Notes: generated by a model not told the origin, from the sequence alone. DNA of 64,000 bases from an uncultured bacterium (GCA_903834785.1 CAILKP010000026.1:62001-126000); one strand, 5' to 3'. Positions 9,056 through 17,335 are shown, counted from the stretch's first letter. A program made the numbers and translations.

Positions 9056-9625
9056 ATGCGATGGCCCATTTATCCGAGAGTCAAAGTCGGTGCTTCTGTT
9101 TCGATTGATGCAACCGGTTGCTTGCAAGTTGTTGAACATTCGCATCGCCTGCACGACTTCGTGAATTTCATTGTTGCAAGTATGATACTGACAGTTCCTG
9201 CATACTCATTACACCTAATGTTTGGAATGCAGTCATTGTACTACGACTTGTTGACAGGCTTGTTTGTTCTTGCTTTCTTTTCGTTTTTGGCTTCTCTCGT
9301 TTTTCTTTGGCTCTTTCTGTCGAGACGACGTCTTACGGTCTGTCCTACGTCAGGAACTGTCCATTTTCGGTATGGTATCGGAGAGCACTCGTTTTATTTG
9401 GATGTTCCGATCAGTACTGCTCAACTCACTAGGCACGAGTACACTGTCATTGCTCGTGGCAATATTGTGTTTGGTGGTTGGTGTACTATACTTTCTTGTG
9501 CTGGGCAAAGCATCGTTGTGTTTATGAGTGAGAATAGAAAACAGCTTATAACGAACGAACGGACACTTCGTACAGTTATGCAACGTGAGGTAGTTCCGTC
9601 TTTTTCAATCCTGTGTCCTATATGA
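9056..9625 (+). CDS. Hypothetical membrane protein of a low-GC accessory patch
   Basis: About 189 residues from the ATG at 9056. I do not recognise the family. Two strongly hydrophobic segments lie at about residues 40-60 and 70-95, followed by RRR and a beta-rich C-terminal half, a layout like membrane-anchored PH-like proteins. Codon use is AT-richer than in neighbouring housekeeping genes, suggesting transfer. An upstream in-frame ATG at 8951 would add 35 residues; neither start has a Shine-Dalgarno. It sits just left of an SMI1/KNR4 gene, so it may belong to a toxin-immunity cargo cluster. This is inference. Confidence 0.45.
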   Translation: MRWPIYPRVKVGASVSIDATGCLQVVEHSHRLHDFVNFIVASMILTVPAYSLHLMFGMQSLYYDLLTGLFVLAFFSFLASLVFLWLFLSRRRLTVCPTSGTVHFRYGIGEHSFYLDVPISTAQLTRHEYTVIARGNIVFGGWCTILSCAGQSIVVFMSENRKQLITNERTLRTVMQREVVPSFSILCPI

Positions 9626-9630
9626 GAAGA

Positions 9631-9654
9631 TGACCTGCTCCCGGAATCCTGATC
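9631..9654. repeat. 24-bp direct repeat, left copy
   Basis: The 24 bases beginning TGACCTGCTCCC recur exactly at 10368-10391. The two copies bracket the SMI1/KNR4 gene. Similarity continues weakly to the right (ACC, then GAATCCCT). Confidence 0.85.
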
Positions 9655-9718
9655 CACCAACTATGAGAATCCCTTAGGTGGCCTGGCCGCCCACGGTAAA
9701 AATCCAGGAAGGTAATCA

Positions 9719-10186
9719 ATGCGAACGCTCGAATTCATCTACGAGGATTTCTCCAAAATTGCAACAGTAAAAGAAGCATGTACCAAACCACCATCGGAGG
9801 ATGACTTTATTCGTGCGGGGCAGCTGTTGGGGCGTTCATTTCCGTGCGAGTACATTCAGTTCTGTTCTCGATTTTATGACCGTCATCCCCCGTTCTGGGA
9901 CGTGCTTCGGGTTCAGCCGTTCAGCGAATCCGCCACCGGATTGGATATCGTTGCAACGAATCTTGAACTTCGGCAAATGTACTCTGGTCAACTGGATCAA
10001 TGTGTGCTCTTCAAGAACACGGGATCAGGTGACTACGATTGTTTTCTTTATACCGCAACCGGTGAGTTCATCGGTATTGGTGTCTGGGAGCAGTATACCG
10101 AGGAACATGACGAACAGCCTTCACTCTTGTACACCACTTGGTTTGAGTGGTTTACAGCAGAAATGGAGATGTTGCAGTCAGAATAG
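9719..10186 (+). CDS. SMI1/KNR4 (SUKH) family protein, probable immunity protein
   Basis: 155 residues, acidic. The N-terminal pattern PPSEDDFIRAGQLLGRSFPCEY, followed by a Phe-rich helix and later Leu/Gly strands and a WEQYTEE..W segment, fits the SUKH superfamily. Members commonly neutralise nuclease or other toxins of polymorphic toxin systems. AGGAAGG lies 8-14 bases upstream of the ATG. The gene is flanked by exact 24-bp direct repeats and is lower in GC than its surroundings. No cognate toxin is visible, so it may be an orphan immunity gene acquired as a cassette. Confidence 0.65.
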   Translation: MRTLEFIYEDFSKIATVKEACTKPPSEDDFIRAGQLLGRSFPCEYIQFCSRFYDRHPPFWDVLRVQPFSESATGLDIVATNLELRQMYSGQLDQCVLFKNTGSGDYDCFLYTATGEFIGIGVWEQYTEEHDEQPSLLYTTWFEWFTAEMEMLQSE

Positions 10187-10211
10187 TGATCCCTGCAAAC
10201 GTTCTTGATAG

Positions 10212-10364
10212 ATTGCTGGTTCGGTCAACCTCCGCCGCAATGTTGAGCCTTACTCGCAGTTCGGTTTGTCAGTCCCACTGCCAGCGAGTCCAGAGTCGGC
10301 CGCGGCGATTGAGCAAGTTCGACGGGCCCCCAAAGGCCCCTCCGCTTGGCTTCAATCGCGGTAG
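10212..10364 (+). pseudogene. Possible orphan C-terminal coding fragment
   Basis: An open stretch of 50 codons ending at TAG 10362 would encode a Pro/Ala-rich tail containing SVNLRRNVEPYSQFGLSVP. It follows two in-frame stops and has no start codon. It could be the remnant of a displaced toxin or other protein end, as found in polymorphic toxin loci, or a chance frame. Confidence 0.2.
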
Positions 10365-10367
10365 CGT

Positions 10368-10391
10368 TGACCTGCTCCCGGAATCCTGATC
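10368..10391. repeat. 24-bp direct repeat, right copy
   Basis: Identical to 9631-9654. Its end is 36 bases before the DUF1963 gene start. Confidence 0.85.
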
Positions 10392-10426
10392 TACCTCCTC
10401 CGCGAATCCCTCCCGAGCCGTGCCAC

Positions 10427-11128
10427 ATGAACCCGTGCTACGTGTTTGCCGAAAGCACTGATCCAGCCCCGCAATCCGCGCTCGACAACTCATTCATCGG
10501 TGGTCGCCCGAGGCTGCCCAAAGGTGAGCCGATCCCGCGGTGCGGCCTGTGCGATGCGGAGCAGAGCTTCTTCTTTCAGGTGGCGATGCCGGCGGACAAC
10601 CCTTGGTCTGGCTTGTCGCTCGCCGTGTTCGCCTGCACATCCTGCAAGGACTACGACTACATCGTCCCCCAGTGGCTCGATGAATCAGTCCGCGCCGCCG
10701 GCATTCCACTCGGGTTCCTTGATGCCTATCAGGTGAACTTCCGCTTCCTCGTCTTCGCCTCAGCCGAGGCGATCGTGTGCGACAGATACACCGAAAAGGT
10801 AAGGTTCAAGCGGCTGCAACTCGTTCCCGCACGAGAGTCTGACTGGGGCAAAGACAAGCTCGGTGGTGTCCCCGACTGGATTCAACACGACGAATCGCCC
10901 GGCACCTACGGCCCGGATGTCCCGATGTTCTTTCTCATGCAGTTGTGCGAGGGCAGAACATTCGAGCTCGTGCCGAGTGCTCCCGGACAAATCGATCTTG
11001 ACCGCAGCGGCACGCCGTATCAATCAACGGACAGCTTCTACAACCTATTCCTCGGTACGCCGATCTATCTGTTCGGCACCTGCTCCCGCGAACATCCACG
11101 TGTCTACGCGATAGCCCAGATGGACTGA
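10427..11128 (+). CDS. DUF1963 (YwqG-like) protein
   Basis: 233 residues. FIGGRPRLPKGEPIPRCGLC is typical of the start of DUF1963 proteins. Two CxxC pairs (CGLC and CTSC) suggest a zinc ribbon, and the C-terminal half has GGVPDWIQHDESP and FFLMQL as in the family. The molecular function is unknown. Family members often occur in toxin-immunity neighbourhoods, which matches the SMI1/KNR4 gene upstream. The ATG at 10427 is chosen because it directly precedes the conserved start. Confidence 0.7.
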   Translation: MNPCYVFAESTDPAPQSALDNSFIGGRPRLPKGEPIPRCGLCDAEQSFFFQVAMPADNPWSGLSLAVFACTSCKDYDYIVPQWLDESVRAAGIPLGFLDAYQVNFRFLVFASAEAIVCDRYTEKVRFKRLQLVPARESDWGKDKLGGVPDWIQHDESPGTYGPDVPMFFLMQLCEGRTFELVPSAPGQIDLDRSGTPYQSTDSFYNLFLGTPIYLFGTCSREHPRVYAIAQMD

Positions 11129-11173
11129 TCGCGCCGCGCGTCCGCCGCCCGCCACGCCTTCCCTCCACCCCAC

Positions 11174-11214
11174 CAACAAAACCGCCCCGATGTGCCTGCA
11201 GCACACCGGGGCGG
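11174..11214 (-). terminator. Intrinsic terminator, probably of recA
   Basis: On the minus strand, stem CCGCCCCG..TGTGC / GCACA..CGGGGCGG with loop TGCAG, followed by TTTTGTT. It lies 86 bases beyond the recA stop. The hairpin may also serve the convergent DUF1963 gene, but the plus strand has no T tract. Confidence 0.7.
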
Positions 11215-11216
11215 AA

Positions 11217-11299
11217 ACCCTCCCTTCCCTTCTCTCTTCCTCCGCCTTCATCTCTTCTGCCTTCACTCGCGACTCGCCACTTGCGACTCGCGACTCCCC
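11217..11299. repeat. Composite pyrimidine-rich array (short)
   Basis: Contains TCCTCCGCCTTCATCTC and repeated GCGACTCGC/GCGACTCCC units, as in other arrays. It sits between the recA stop and its terminator. Confidence 0.5.
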
Positions 11300-12607
11300 T
11301 CAGGGCTCAATGTCCTGCTCCGGGTCAATGTCACCCGGGGCCGGCTTCGGTGCCGCGGCAGTGGCCTTCACAGCCAGCACCTTCTTGCGGATCTCGCCGA
11401 AGAGGTCCTGGTTCTCCTTGATGAACTTCTTGCTGTTCTCGCGGCCCTGGCCCAGCTTGATGTCCCCGTAGGTGAACCACGCGCCCGACTTGTCCACCAC
11501 GCCGGCCTCAACGGCCAGGTCCAGCAGGTCGCCCGAGGTGCTGATGCCCTCGGAGAACATGATGTCAAACTCGGCCTCGCGGAACGGTGGGGCCACCTTG
11601 TTCTTGACGATGCGGGCCCGCGTGCGGTTGCCCACGTTCACATCGCCTTCCTTGATCGCGCCCGTACGCCGGACGTCGATGCGCACCGACGCGTAGAACT
11701 TCAGCGCCCGGCCGCCCGGGGTCGTCTCGGGCGAGCCGTACATCACGCCGATCTTCTCGCGGATCTGGTTGATGAAGATGATCGTGCAGCTGCTGCGTGC
11801 CAGCACGCCCGTCAGCTTCCGCATCGCCTGGCTCATCAGCCGGGCCTGCACACCCACCATCGAGTCGCCCATCTCACCTTCGATTTCAGCCCGCGGAATC
11901 AGGGCCGCCACCGAGTCCACCACGATCAGATCCACCGCGTTGGAGCGGGCCAGCAGCTCGGCAATCTCCAGCGCCTGCTCGCCGCAGTCCGGCTGGCTCA
12001 CCAGCAGCTGGTCAATGTTCACACCCAGCCGCCGCGCCCACGAGGGGTCCAGTGCGTGCTCGGCATCGATGAACGCCGCCACACCGCCTTCGCGCTGGGC
12101 CGTGCCGGCCACCGTCAGTGCCAGCGTCGTCTTACCGGATGATTCCGGCCCGAACACTTCCACAATGCGTCCGCGGGGGATGCCCTTGCCGCCCAGCGCC
12201 AGGTCCAGTGAAATCGCACCAGTCGAGAAGCCCGGAATGCTGTTGTACGCATTCTCATCAAGCTTCATGATCGCGCCATCACCAAAGGCCTTCTTCACCT
12301 GGCCCACCGCGGCATTGAGTGCCTGCTGCTTTTCCTTGGTCAGTGAGCTGTTGCCCGCACCCGGCTGGCTCGCCGCGGCCTTGGCAGCGCGGCTCGCACG
12401 GGCATCGGCAATCGCGTCAACCTTCACTTCAGGCTTGGTCGCCTTGCTTTCGTTTTTGCTCTCGGCCTTGGAGTCGGTCTTGGCATCCGCTTTGGACGCG
12501 ACCTTGACTTCAACAGGGCCCTTTCCAGCCATCGCGCCAGCAGGCGAGGCGGGGGAGGAGGGGGATGCGGACGGGGACACAGACGCAGCAGCAGCCGGAC
12601 GAGACAT
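11300..12607 (-). CDS. recA: RecA recombinase with long N-terminal extension
   Basis: 435 residues; usual RecA is about 350. The core starts near residue 88 ([28 protein letters not shown]). Walker A is GPESSGKT, and IDAEHALDP, the MAW-like QPDCGEQAL and L2 region [22 protein letters not shown] are all canonical. RecA catalyses strand exchange and promotes cleavage of LexA-type repressors. Residues 1-87 are a Ser/Ala/Pro then Lys/Asp/Ser-rich tail without homology that I recognise. AAGTGAGGT just upstream of ATG 12607 supports this start; Met26 is an alternative and still leaves about 60 extra residues. A palindrome about 280 bases upstream may be its operator. Confidence 0.95.
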   Translation of the reverse strand: MSRPAAAASVSPSASPSSPASPAGAMAGKGPVEVKVASKADAKTDSKAESKNESKATKPEVKVDAIADARASRAAKAAASQPGAGNSSLTKEKQQALNAAVGQVKKAFGDGAIMKLDENAYNSIPGFSTGAISLDLALGGKGIPRGRIVEVFGPESSGKTTLALTVAGTAQREGGVAAFIDAEHALDPSWARRLGVNIDQLLVSQPDCGEQALEIAELLARSNAVDLIVVDSVAALIPRAEIEGEMGDSMVGVQARLMSQAMRKLTGVLARSSCTIIFINQIREKIGVMYGSPETTPGGRALKFYASVRIDVRRTGAIKEGDVNVGNRTRARIVKNKVAPPFREAEFDIMFSEGISTSGDLLDLAVEAGVVDKSGAWFTYGDIKLGQGRENSKKFIKENQDLFGEIRKKVLAVKATAAAPKPAPGDIDPEQDIEP

Positions 12608-12881
12608 ACAAACCTCACTTGCTTGCCGGGCGTGGCCTCTGGGCAGTCGCGGTTCGTGTCATCCGGACGGGGTTCAGAACAAGTCTGGCCCAGGCCGAAG
12701 TCGCAGCACGAACCGGCCGCCAGCGGGCGCACCGGGGACCCTCGCGTGGCGGCAGGTGGAACATTCCAACCTGCACCATCCAGGGGCGGCAAGGGACGCG
12801 AGCCCGGACGCCATGAGTCTACCTGAACAACCCCCTTCTGTCAACGTTAGGGTTATGAAATGCCCCACAGTCGGGTGCTGT

Positions 12882-12903
12882 CAAGGACAACAGTCTGTCC
12901 TTG
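12882..12903. promoter_or_regulatory. Perfect palindrome upstream of recA, candidate SOS operator
   Basis: CAAGGACA-N6-TGTCCTTG is a perfect 8-bp inverted repeat. On the minus strand the right end overlaps TTGACA (a -35 match), followed after 18 bases by TTTCAT (a poor -10). Position, symmetry and overlap suggest repressor control of recA. This is an inference. Confidence 0.45.
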
Positions 12904-12991
12904 AGACCCCGCAAACCCCCTCTAGCAGCCCCAAAACCGCCGTTCCTACCCCAAAAATGTGGATAACTTACCCCGCCGGCCTCGCTCTTCC

Positions 12992-13050
12992 CCCCCTCCC
13001 CGCTCCCCCCTCCCCCCTCCCCCCTCCCCCCTCCCCCCTCCCCGCTCCCC
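12992..13050. repeat. CTCCCCC heptamer tract
   Basis: About eight near-perfect tandem CTCCCCC/CTCCCCG units. The minus strand is (GGGGGAG)n and could form a G-quadruplex upstream of recA. Confidence 0.7.
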
Positions 13051-13095
13051 CGTGCCACAACCCTTGCCGGTTCCTCCGGCAAGGGTTGTGCGGTG
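13051..13095. repeat. REP-like hairpin, family CCACAACC, copy 1
   Basis: GCCACAACCCTTGCCGG-TTCCT-CCGGCAAGGGTTGTGC forms a perfect long stem. Related copies lie at 20779, 42765, 43564 and (half) 47553, with compensating arm changes. Confidence 0.8.
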
Positions 13096-13200
13096 AACCG
13101 GAGGCGGCTCCCTTGTGCATCGGCCAAAGTCCACCATCCCGATGGGCGATCACCGTCCGAACGACAACGGGCCGACGGTGACATATCTCGACGCCTAGCA

Positions 13201-13280
13201 CTAATCGACGCACAATCTGCGTCGATTAGACCCCGTTGCGTCGATTGCGCTGCTTAATCGACGCAAAACGTGCGTCGATT
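13201..13280. promoter_or_regulatory. Array of five alternating AATCGACGCA half-sites
   Basis: CTAATCGACGCA-N5-TGCGTCGATTAG (13201-13229) is a perfect 12-bp inverted repeat. TGCGTCGATT-N9-AATCGACGCA (13237-13265) is a second, and a lone TGCGTCGATT follows at 13271-13280. This arrangement suggests a cooperative protein-binding array or a cruciform-forming element. No protein is assigned. Confidence 0.6.
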
Positions 13281-13342
13281 CGCCGCCTTCAACCGGTCCC
13301 AGCCCCAAGTCTCGCGCATCGCGCGTAGCAACGGCAACGCGC

Positions 13343-13376
13343 CATAAGAGCCCGAGCGGAAGCGAAGGGACGGTGA
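13343..13376 (+). repeat. GAGCCCGAGCGGAAGCG dispersed repeat, copy 1
   Basis: CATAAGAGCCCGAGCGGAAG followed by CGAAGGGACGGTGA. The same string occurs at 20695. Diverged copies lie at 57510 (reverse), 63392 and 63531 (reverse). Confidence 0.75.
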
Positions 13377-13472
13377 AAGCTGACGCGCCTACAAGAGTGA
13401 TCGCCCGCACGGAGGTACCAAGCAGTGGGGGGCACGCGGGGCACCGCCAGCATCGCGCGAAGCAACGCAAAA

Positions 13473-13546
13473 CGTCCCGGGCGCGATTCGAACGCGCGAC
13501 CTGCCGCTTAGAAGGCGGCTGCTCTATCCAGCTGAGCTACCAGGAC
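13473..13546 (-). tRNA. tRNA-Arg (anticodon TCT)
   Basis: 74 nt. Acceptor GTCCTGG pairs with CCGGGAC, with one T-G pair. D arm GCTC..GAGC; anticodon loop CTTCTAA gives TCT (reads AGA); T arm GCGCG-TTCGAAT-CGCGC. CCA is not encoded. Confidence 0.95.
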
Positions 13547-13701
13547 ATGGGACCAGCCAGTTTAGGGCCAAGCCGCAGAATAAACGCAGGATCGAGGCCG
13601 GATCGCCCCGCCGCAACGCCCCGCCATCACGCACCCCCGCCCCGCGCCCAGCCGCGTTTCCCGCCGCCACGGACCGCCCGAAGCAAGTACAGTGTCCCCC
13701 T

Positions 13702-15015
13702 ATGGCTCAGCAAGCTCGATTTCAGGCCCCCACCGGCACCCGTGACATGTACCCGCTGGCGCTGGCCCGCCGCCGGTACATTGAGAAGGCCTGGCGGACC
13801 ATCAGCATCCGCCACGGCTTTGACGAGGTCGATGGCCCCACCTTCGAGCACCTGGACCTCTACACCGTCAAGTCCGGCGATGGCATTGTCTCCGAACTCT
13901 TCAGCTTCACCCGCGCCGGCGGCGAGAAGGACTACGCCCTGCGGCCGGAGTTTACCCCCTCGCTGGCCCGGCTCTACACCGCACAGGCCGGGCAGCTTCC
14001 CAAGCCAACCAAGTGGTTCTGGCAGAACACCTGCTTCCGGGCCGAGCGGCCTCAGCGCGGCCGCCTGCGCGAGTTCCTGCAGTGGAACTGCGACATCCTC
14101 GGTGCCGAGAACCGCTCCCTGGCCGATGCCGAGATCATCGCCGTCGTCGTCGACCTGCTCGAGCACCTGGGCCTGAAGCCCAGCGACCTGCAAGTGCGGC
14201 TGAACGACCGCGCCGCCGCGGTCGAAGTGCTCACCGCCTGCGGCGTGACGGGTGACCCCATCGCCGCCCTGGGCATGCTCGACAAGCGGGCCAAGATGAA
14301 GCCGGAGGCCTTCGCCGAGCTCTGCACCCAAAGCGGCCTGCGCATCGGCGAGTTTGACCAGAAAATGGCCACCGTCGCCGCCGCGGCAGGCCGCGTGCTC
14401 ACCGGCATGGGCACTGCGGAGGATGCAACCACCCTGGCAACCATGCCCGGCATCGCCGGCCTGGCCGAGCAGCTCAAGGCCATGGGCATCGGCCAGTGGT
14501 GCGCAGTGGATGCCAGCATCGTCCGCGGCCTGGCCTACTACACCGGCACCGTCTTTGAAGTCATCGTCGATGGCGAGCGTGCCGTCGCCGGCGGCGGACG
14601 CTACGACAACCTCATCGAGCTCTTCGGCGGCCCGGCCACCCCCGCCATCGGCTTTGGCATGGGTGATGTGGTGCTCTCACTGGTGCTGCAGGACAAGAAG
14701 CTCATGCCCAGCGATGCCGACCTGGTGCGGCAGATGGGCCTGAGCCCCGACGTGTACGTGATCTCCAACGGCACCCCCGAGGCCGATGCCGCCCTCAGCG
14801 GCACCGTCGCCACCCTCCGCCGCACCGGCCTGCACACCCGCCGCAGCTACAAGGCCACCAAGAACATCGGCAAACTCCTCAAAGACGCCGCCGATGCCGG
14901 CTCCCGCTTCGCCGTGATCCTTGAGAGCGGTGTGGAGGCAACGGTGAAGAACATGGCGACCGGCGAGCAGAGCAAGGTGCCGCTGGCGGAGTTAAGTGCT
15001 GCGCTCAAGCCCTGA
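13702..15015 (+). CDS. hisS: Histidyl-tRNA synthetase
   Basis: 437 residues, normal for class II HisRS. TGTRDMYP at the N-terminus, ALRPEFTPSLAR (motif 2 entry), RAERPQRGRLREFLQWNCDILG, the histidine-specific RGLAYYTGTVFE, and AGGGRYDNL before motif 3 are all present. A C-terminal anticodon-binding domain covers about 335-437 (VYVISNG..., TGLHTRRSYKATKNIGKLLKDA). It charges tRNA-His in the cytoplasm. It stands alone between tRNA-Arg and a convergent DUF4291 gene. Confidence 0.97.
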   Translation: MAQQARFQAPTGTRDMYPLALARRRYIEKAWRTISIRHGFDEVDGPTFEHLDLYTVKSGDGIVSELFSFTRAGGEKDYALRPEFTPSLARLYTAQAGQLPKPTKWFWQNTCFRAERPQRGRLREFLQWNCDILGAENRSLADAEIIAVVVDLLEHLGLKPSDLQVRLNDRAAAVEVLTACGVTGDPIAALGMLDKRAKMKPEAFAELCTQSGLRIGEFDQKMATVAAAAGRVLTGMGTAEDATTLATMPGIAGLAEQLKAMGIGQWCAVDASIVRGLAYYTGTVFEVIVDGERAVAGGGRYDNLIELFGGPATPAIGFGMGDVVLSLVLQDKKLMPSDADLVRQMGLSPDVYVISNGTPEADAALSGTVATLRRTGLHTRRSYKATKNIGKLLKDAADAGSRFAVILESGVEATVKNMATGEQSKVPLAELSAALKP

Positions 15016-15052
15016 GCGGCTTCACCCCAACTCCCCGCAAATGTGCCGGGAA

Positions 15053-15655
15053 CTACTCGCCCAGCTCCGGTGCACACACTCGCGCCGCAGCCGCCGCTGT
15101 AAGCGGTACGGCCTCCTCCAGCCGCGCAGGGCTGTCCATCGGCTCCGTCGGGTCCTTCACGCAACCGGCCATCCGGTGCGCCAGGTCGGTGATGTCCTCG
15201 ATCCGCACGATCCACTGCTCGGCGTACTGCCGCACCGTGTCGCCGGAGATGCCGATCTGAATCGCCCGCACCCCGGGGATCGGCCGGAGTCGCCAATCCC
15301 GCTCTGGGTCCCACTGCACGCGCACCGGACTGGTCGCCAGCGATGCACGCCACGACTCCATCGACGCGTGCAGCCGCGGCGAGAAGCTCGAGAGCACGCC
15401 GACTTCCAGCGCGGCCATCAGCGACGACTCGTGGATATCTATCGCCAGCACCCGCTCCTGATCCGGCTTGGAGGCAAACCCCGACCGGTGCATCATCCAA
15501 TAGAACGATGGCTTGATCCACGTCATACGACTGAAACTAAAGGGGTCGACGAAACGCTGGTGCTTTACCGCCTCCCTGGCAATCTTGGGTCGATAAGCCT
15601 GATAAACCCGGATGATCCCCTCACGCCGAATAGCTCGAAATGAATGCTCCGTCAT
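15053..15655 (-). CDS. DUF4291 family protein
   Basis: 200 residues from ATG 15655, chosen because the family begins close to RAIRREGIIRVYQAYRP. Conserved stretches RMTWIKPSFYWMMHRSG and VLAIDI are clear. Family function is unknown; it is found in bacteria and fungi. It converges with hisS and lies downstream of a same-strand HEAT-like gene, with a gap of over 230 bases. Confidence 0.8.
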   Translation of the reverse strand: MTEHSFRAIRREGIIRVYQAYRPKIAREAVKHQRFVDPFSFSRMTWIKPSFYWMMHRSGFASKPDQERVLAIDIHESSLMAALEVGVLSSFSPRLHASMESWRASLATSPVRVQWDPERDWRLRPIPGVRAIQIGISGDTVRQYAEQWIVRIEDITDLAHRMAGCVKDPTEPMDSPARLEEAVPLTAAAAARVCAPELGE

Positions 15656-15889
15656 AACGCTCCTTCCCGCTGTCGCTGCGTCCTCCATCGCGGCACATGC
15701 CCCGCAGGCGAACCCAGATGGCAGCAGCGCAACGCTGCGTTCCATCTCTGATTCTACCCCCGTCTCATCGCAGCTTCGTCGCAGTGCTCGTCAGCGACTT
15801 CATCCGCGCCAGCTCCACAGAAACGACTCTCGCAAGAAAGGTGCCGGGGCATCCACTTCTCTCGGCTCTGCGTTCCGCTCACTGGCCGA

Positions 15890-16879
15890 TCAAAACCACT
15901 GGATGGGATTGTTCTCCCGACGGCTTGATTTACACAGCGAGATCAAGCGCCGGAGCACCGTGCCATCGTGTGTTGAGAAGTAGCACTCATCCAGGTTCTT
16001 TGGCTCAAAGCCGTCGAGCTCGATGAGCTCGCGCTTCCATGGTTCCTGAATGTTCTCGGGAGGCAAAGCCCGCAGCACCGGCAGCAGTGTTTGAAGCACC
16101 TTGCCCATCGTCTCGGCTTCCGCGACGCTCCATTGCCCGCGAGCTCTCATCCTGGGCCAGAGCGACTCAATCACCTGCGCAGCGTGCGGTTCACGCGTGT
16201 GCGCGAGCAGCACCCCGTTCAAGCGATCCAGATCATCTTGGTACGTCAGCTCTCCGTCCAGTATCCCCTCCGACGAGTTCACCCAGCCGACCACGCTGAT
16301 GGTGCTCCTGAACTTCAAACACAGCTCGCGAGCACGCATCGCCAGCTCCAGACGACACTGCGGCGGTCCTTGGGCCAGACGAAGCACCTGGTGCTTTGCG
16401 TACACGGCAGCGTACTCCGGCTTTGCCGAGAACAACCGCACCAGCGCATCCAACGCTGGCTCGCTGCAGAGCTTGCCGAGTGCCCAGATTGCCTTTCGCA
16501 CGGTGGCGCGCCGTTCAACATCCGACGGCAGGAGGGTTGTGCTGGAGCTGGCGATCGCGCTGAATACCTCAATGTTCTGCTGATCCCGGGCATCGTCGAG
16601 AGCGAACACCATGCTTTCGTGCCAAGGGTGCCAGGTTTGGCGCAGCGCTTCAACGAGGTACGGTCGAAAGCGTTGGTAGGTTTCGGCTTTCTCAGGCAAG
16701 AGATACCAAAACTCAAGGAGGCTCGCGTTCTGGTCTCGCAGCGCATCCTTCAGCACGGATTCAACAAGATCCAGCATTTCATCGAGACTCAGACCCAAGG
16801 CCTGACGCACGTAGCTCCCACTCCTCTGGTTGGGCTTCAGCGAGTGAATGAATCGATAGAACTCTTCAGAAGTCATCAT
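15890..16879 (-). CDS. Hypothetical HEAT-like helical protein
   Basis: 329 residues, largely alpha-helical. A stretch such as RRATVRKAIWALGKLCSEPALDALVRLFSA (about 125-155) resembles HEAT repeats, suggesting a protein-binding scaffold. There is no catalytic motif or signal peptide, and I do not recognise the family. Two consecutive Met codons (16879 and 16876) compete as starts. Confidence 0.6.
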   Translation of the reverse strand: MMTSEEFYRFIHSLKPNQRSGSYVRQALGLSLDEMLDLVESVLKDALRDQNASLLEFWYLLPEKAETYQRFRPYLVEALRQTWHPWHESMVFALDDARDQQNIEVFSAIASSSTTLLPSDVERRATVRKAIWALGKLCSEPALDALVRLFSAKPEYAAVYAKHQVLRLAQGPPQCRLELAMRARELCLKFRSTISVVGWVNSSEGILDGELTYQDDLDRLNGVLLAHTREPHAAQVIESLWPRMRARGQWSVAEAETMGKVLQTLLPVLRALPPENIQEPWKRELIELDGFEPKNLDECYFSTHDGTVLRRLISLCKSSRRENNPIQWF

Positions 16880-16925
16880 GATTCCCTCGCACTAGGCAAG
16901 TTCAGCCGTGTTCCCCTCGCCGTCG

Positions 16926-17243
16926 TCACCCCACCTCCGCCAACTCCACCTGATACTGCGACAACTCACCAATCGCCTTCCCATCCCCCGCCCGGTGCGC
17001 TTCCTTCACGCCGTCGGCCACCACCGCCCGGGCCTCGGCCAGGTTGCCCATGGCCTGCAGGCTCTTGGCCATGTGAAAATACGCGTACAGGTACGCCGGG
17101 TCCGCCGCCAGGCACTTGCGGTACCAGCTCACCGCCTCGGCGTGGTTGCCCACTTTCGCATGTTCCGCGGCAAGGCCGTAGAGCACGAACGTGTCGTTGG
17201 GGTCCAGGGCCAAAAGCTTCATCAGTTGCGGCAAGCGTGACAT
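16926..17243 (-). CDS. Small TPR protein
   Basis: 105 residues with two tetratricopeptide repeats: FVLYGLAAEHAKVGNHAEAVSWYRKCLAADPAYLYAYFHMAKSL can be traced from about residue 19 to 62, and another follows with NLAEARAVV. Such proteins mediate protein-protein contacts. It lies just downstream of alr on the same strand (gap 92 bases) and may be co-transcribed. Confidence 0.75.
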   Translation of the reverse strand: MSRLPQLMKLLALDPNDTFVLYGLAAEHAKVGNHAEAVSWYRKCLAADPAYLYAYFHMAKSLQAMGNLAEARAVVADGVKEAHRAGDGKAIGELSQYQVELAEVG

Positions 17244-17335
17244 ACGCCCTCATCGTACCAGCCGCCCGGCCACACACGCCAGCCGCTCGCCCAACGCCAG
17301 ATCCACAACCGCCCAACCCAACCCTCCCCACCACA

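Larger units (their letters stand above)
12608..13472. other. 865-bp structured non-coding region between recA and tRNA-Arg
   Basis: No gene is supported. From left to right it holds a palindrome (12882-12903), a consensus DnaA-box-like TGTGGATAA (12959-12967), a CTCCCCC heptamer tract (12992-13050), a REP-like hairpin (13051-13095), an array of five AATCGACGCA half-sites (13201-13280) and a GAGCCCGAGCGGAAGCG repeat (13343-13376). Such density of distinct motifs is unique in this window. Confidence 0.7.

Noticed and set aside
11769..13181. Rightward 470-codon frame opposite recA
   Set aside because: It is the complement of recA plus the repeat region. The translation is Ser/Pro/Ala-rich without domains.
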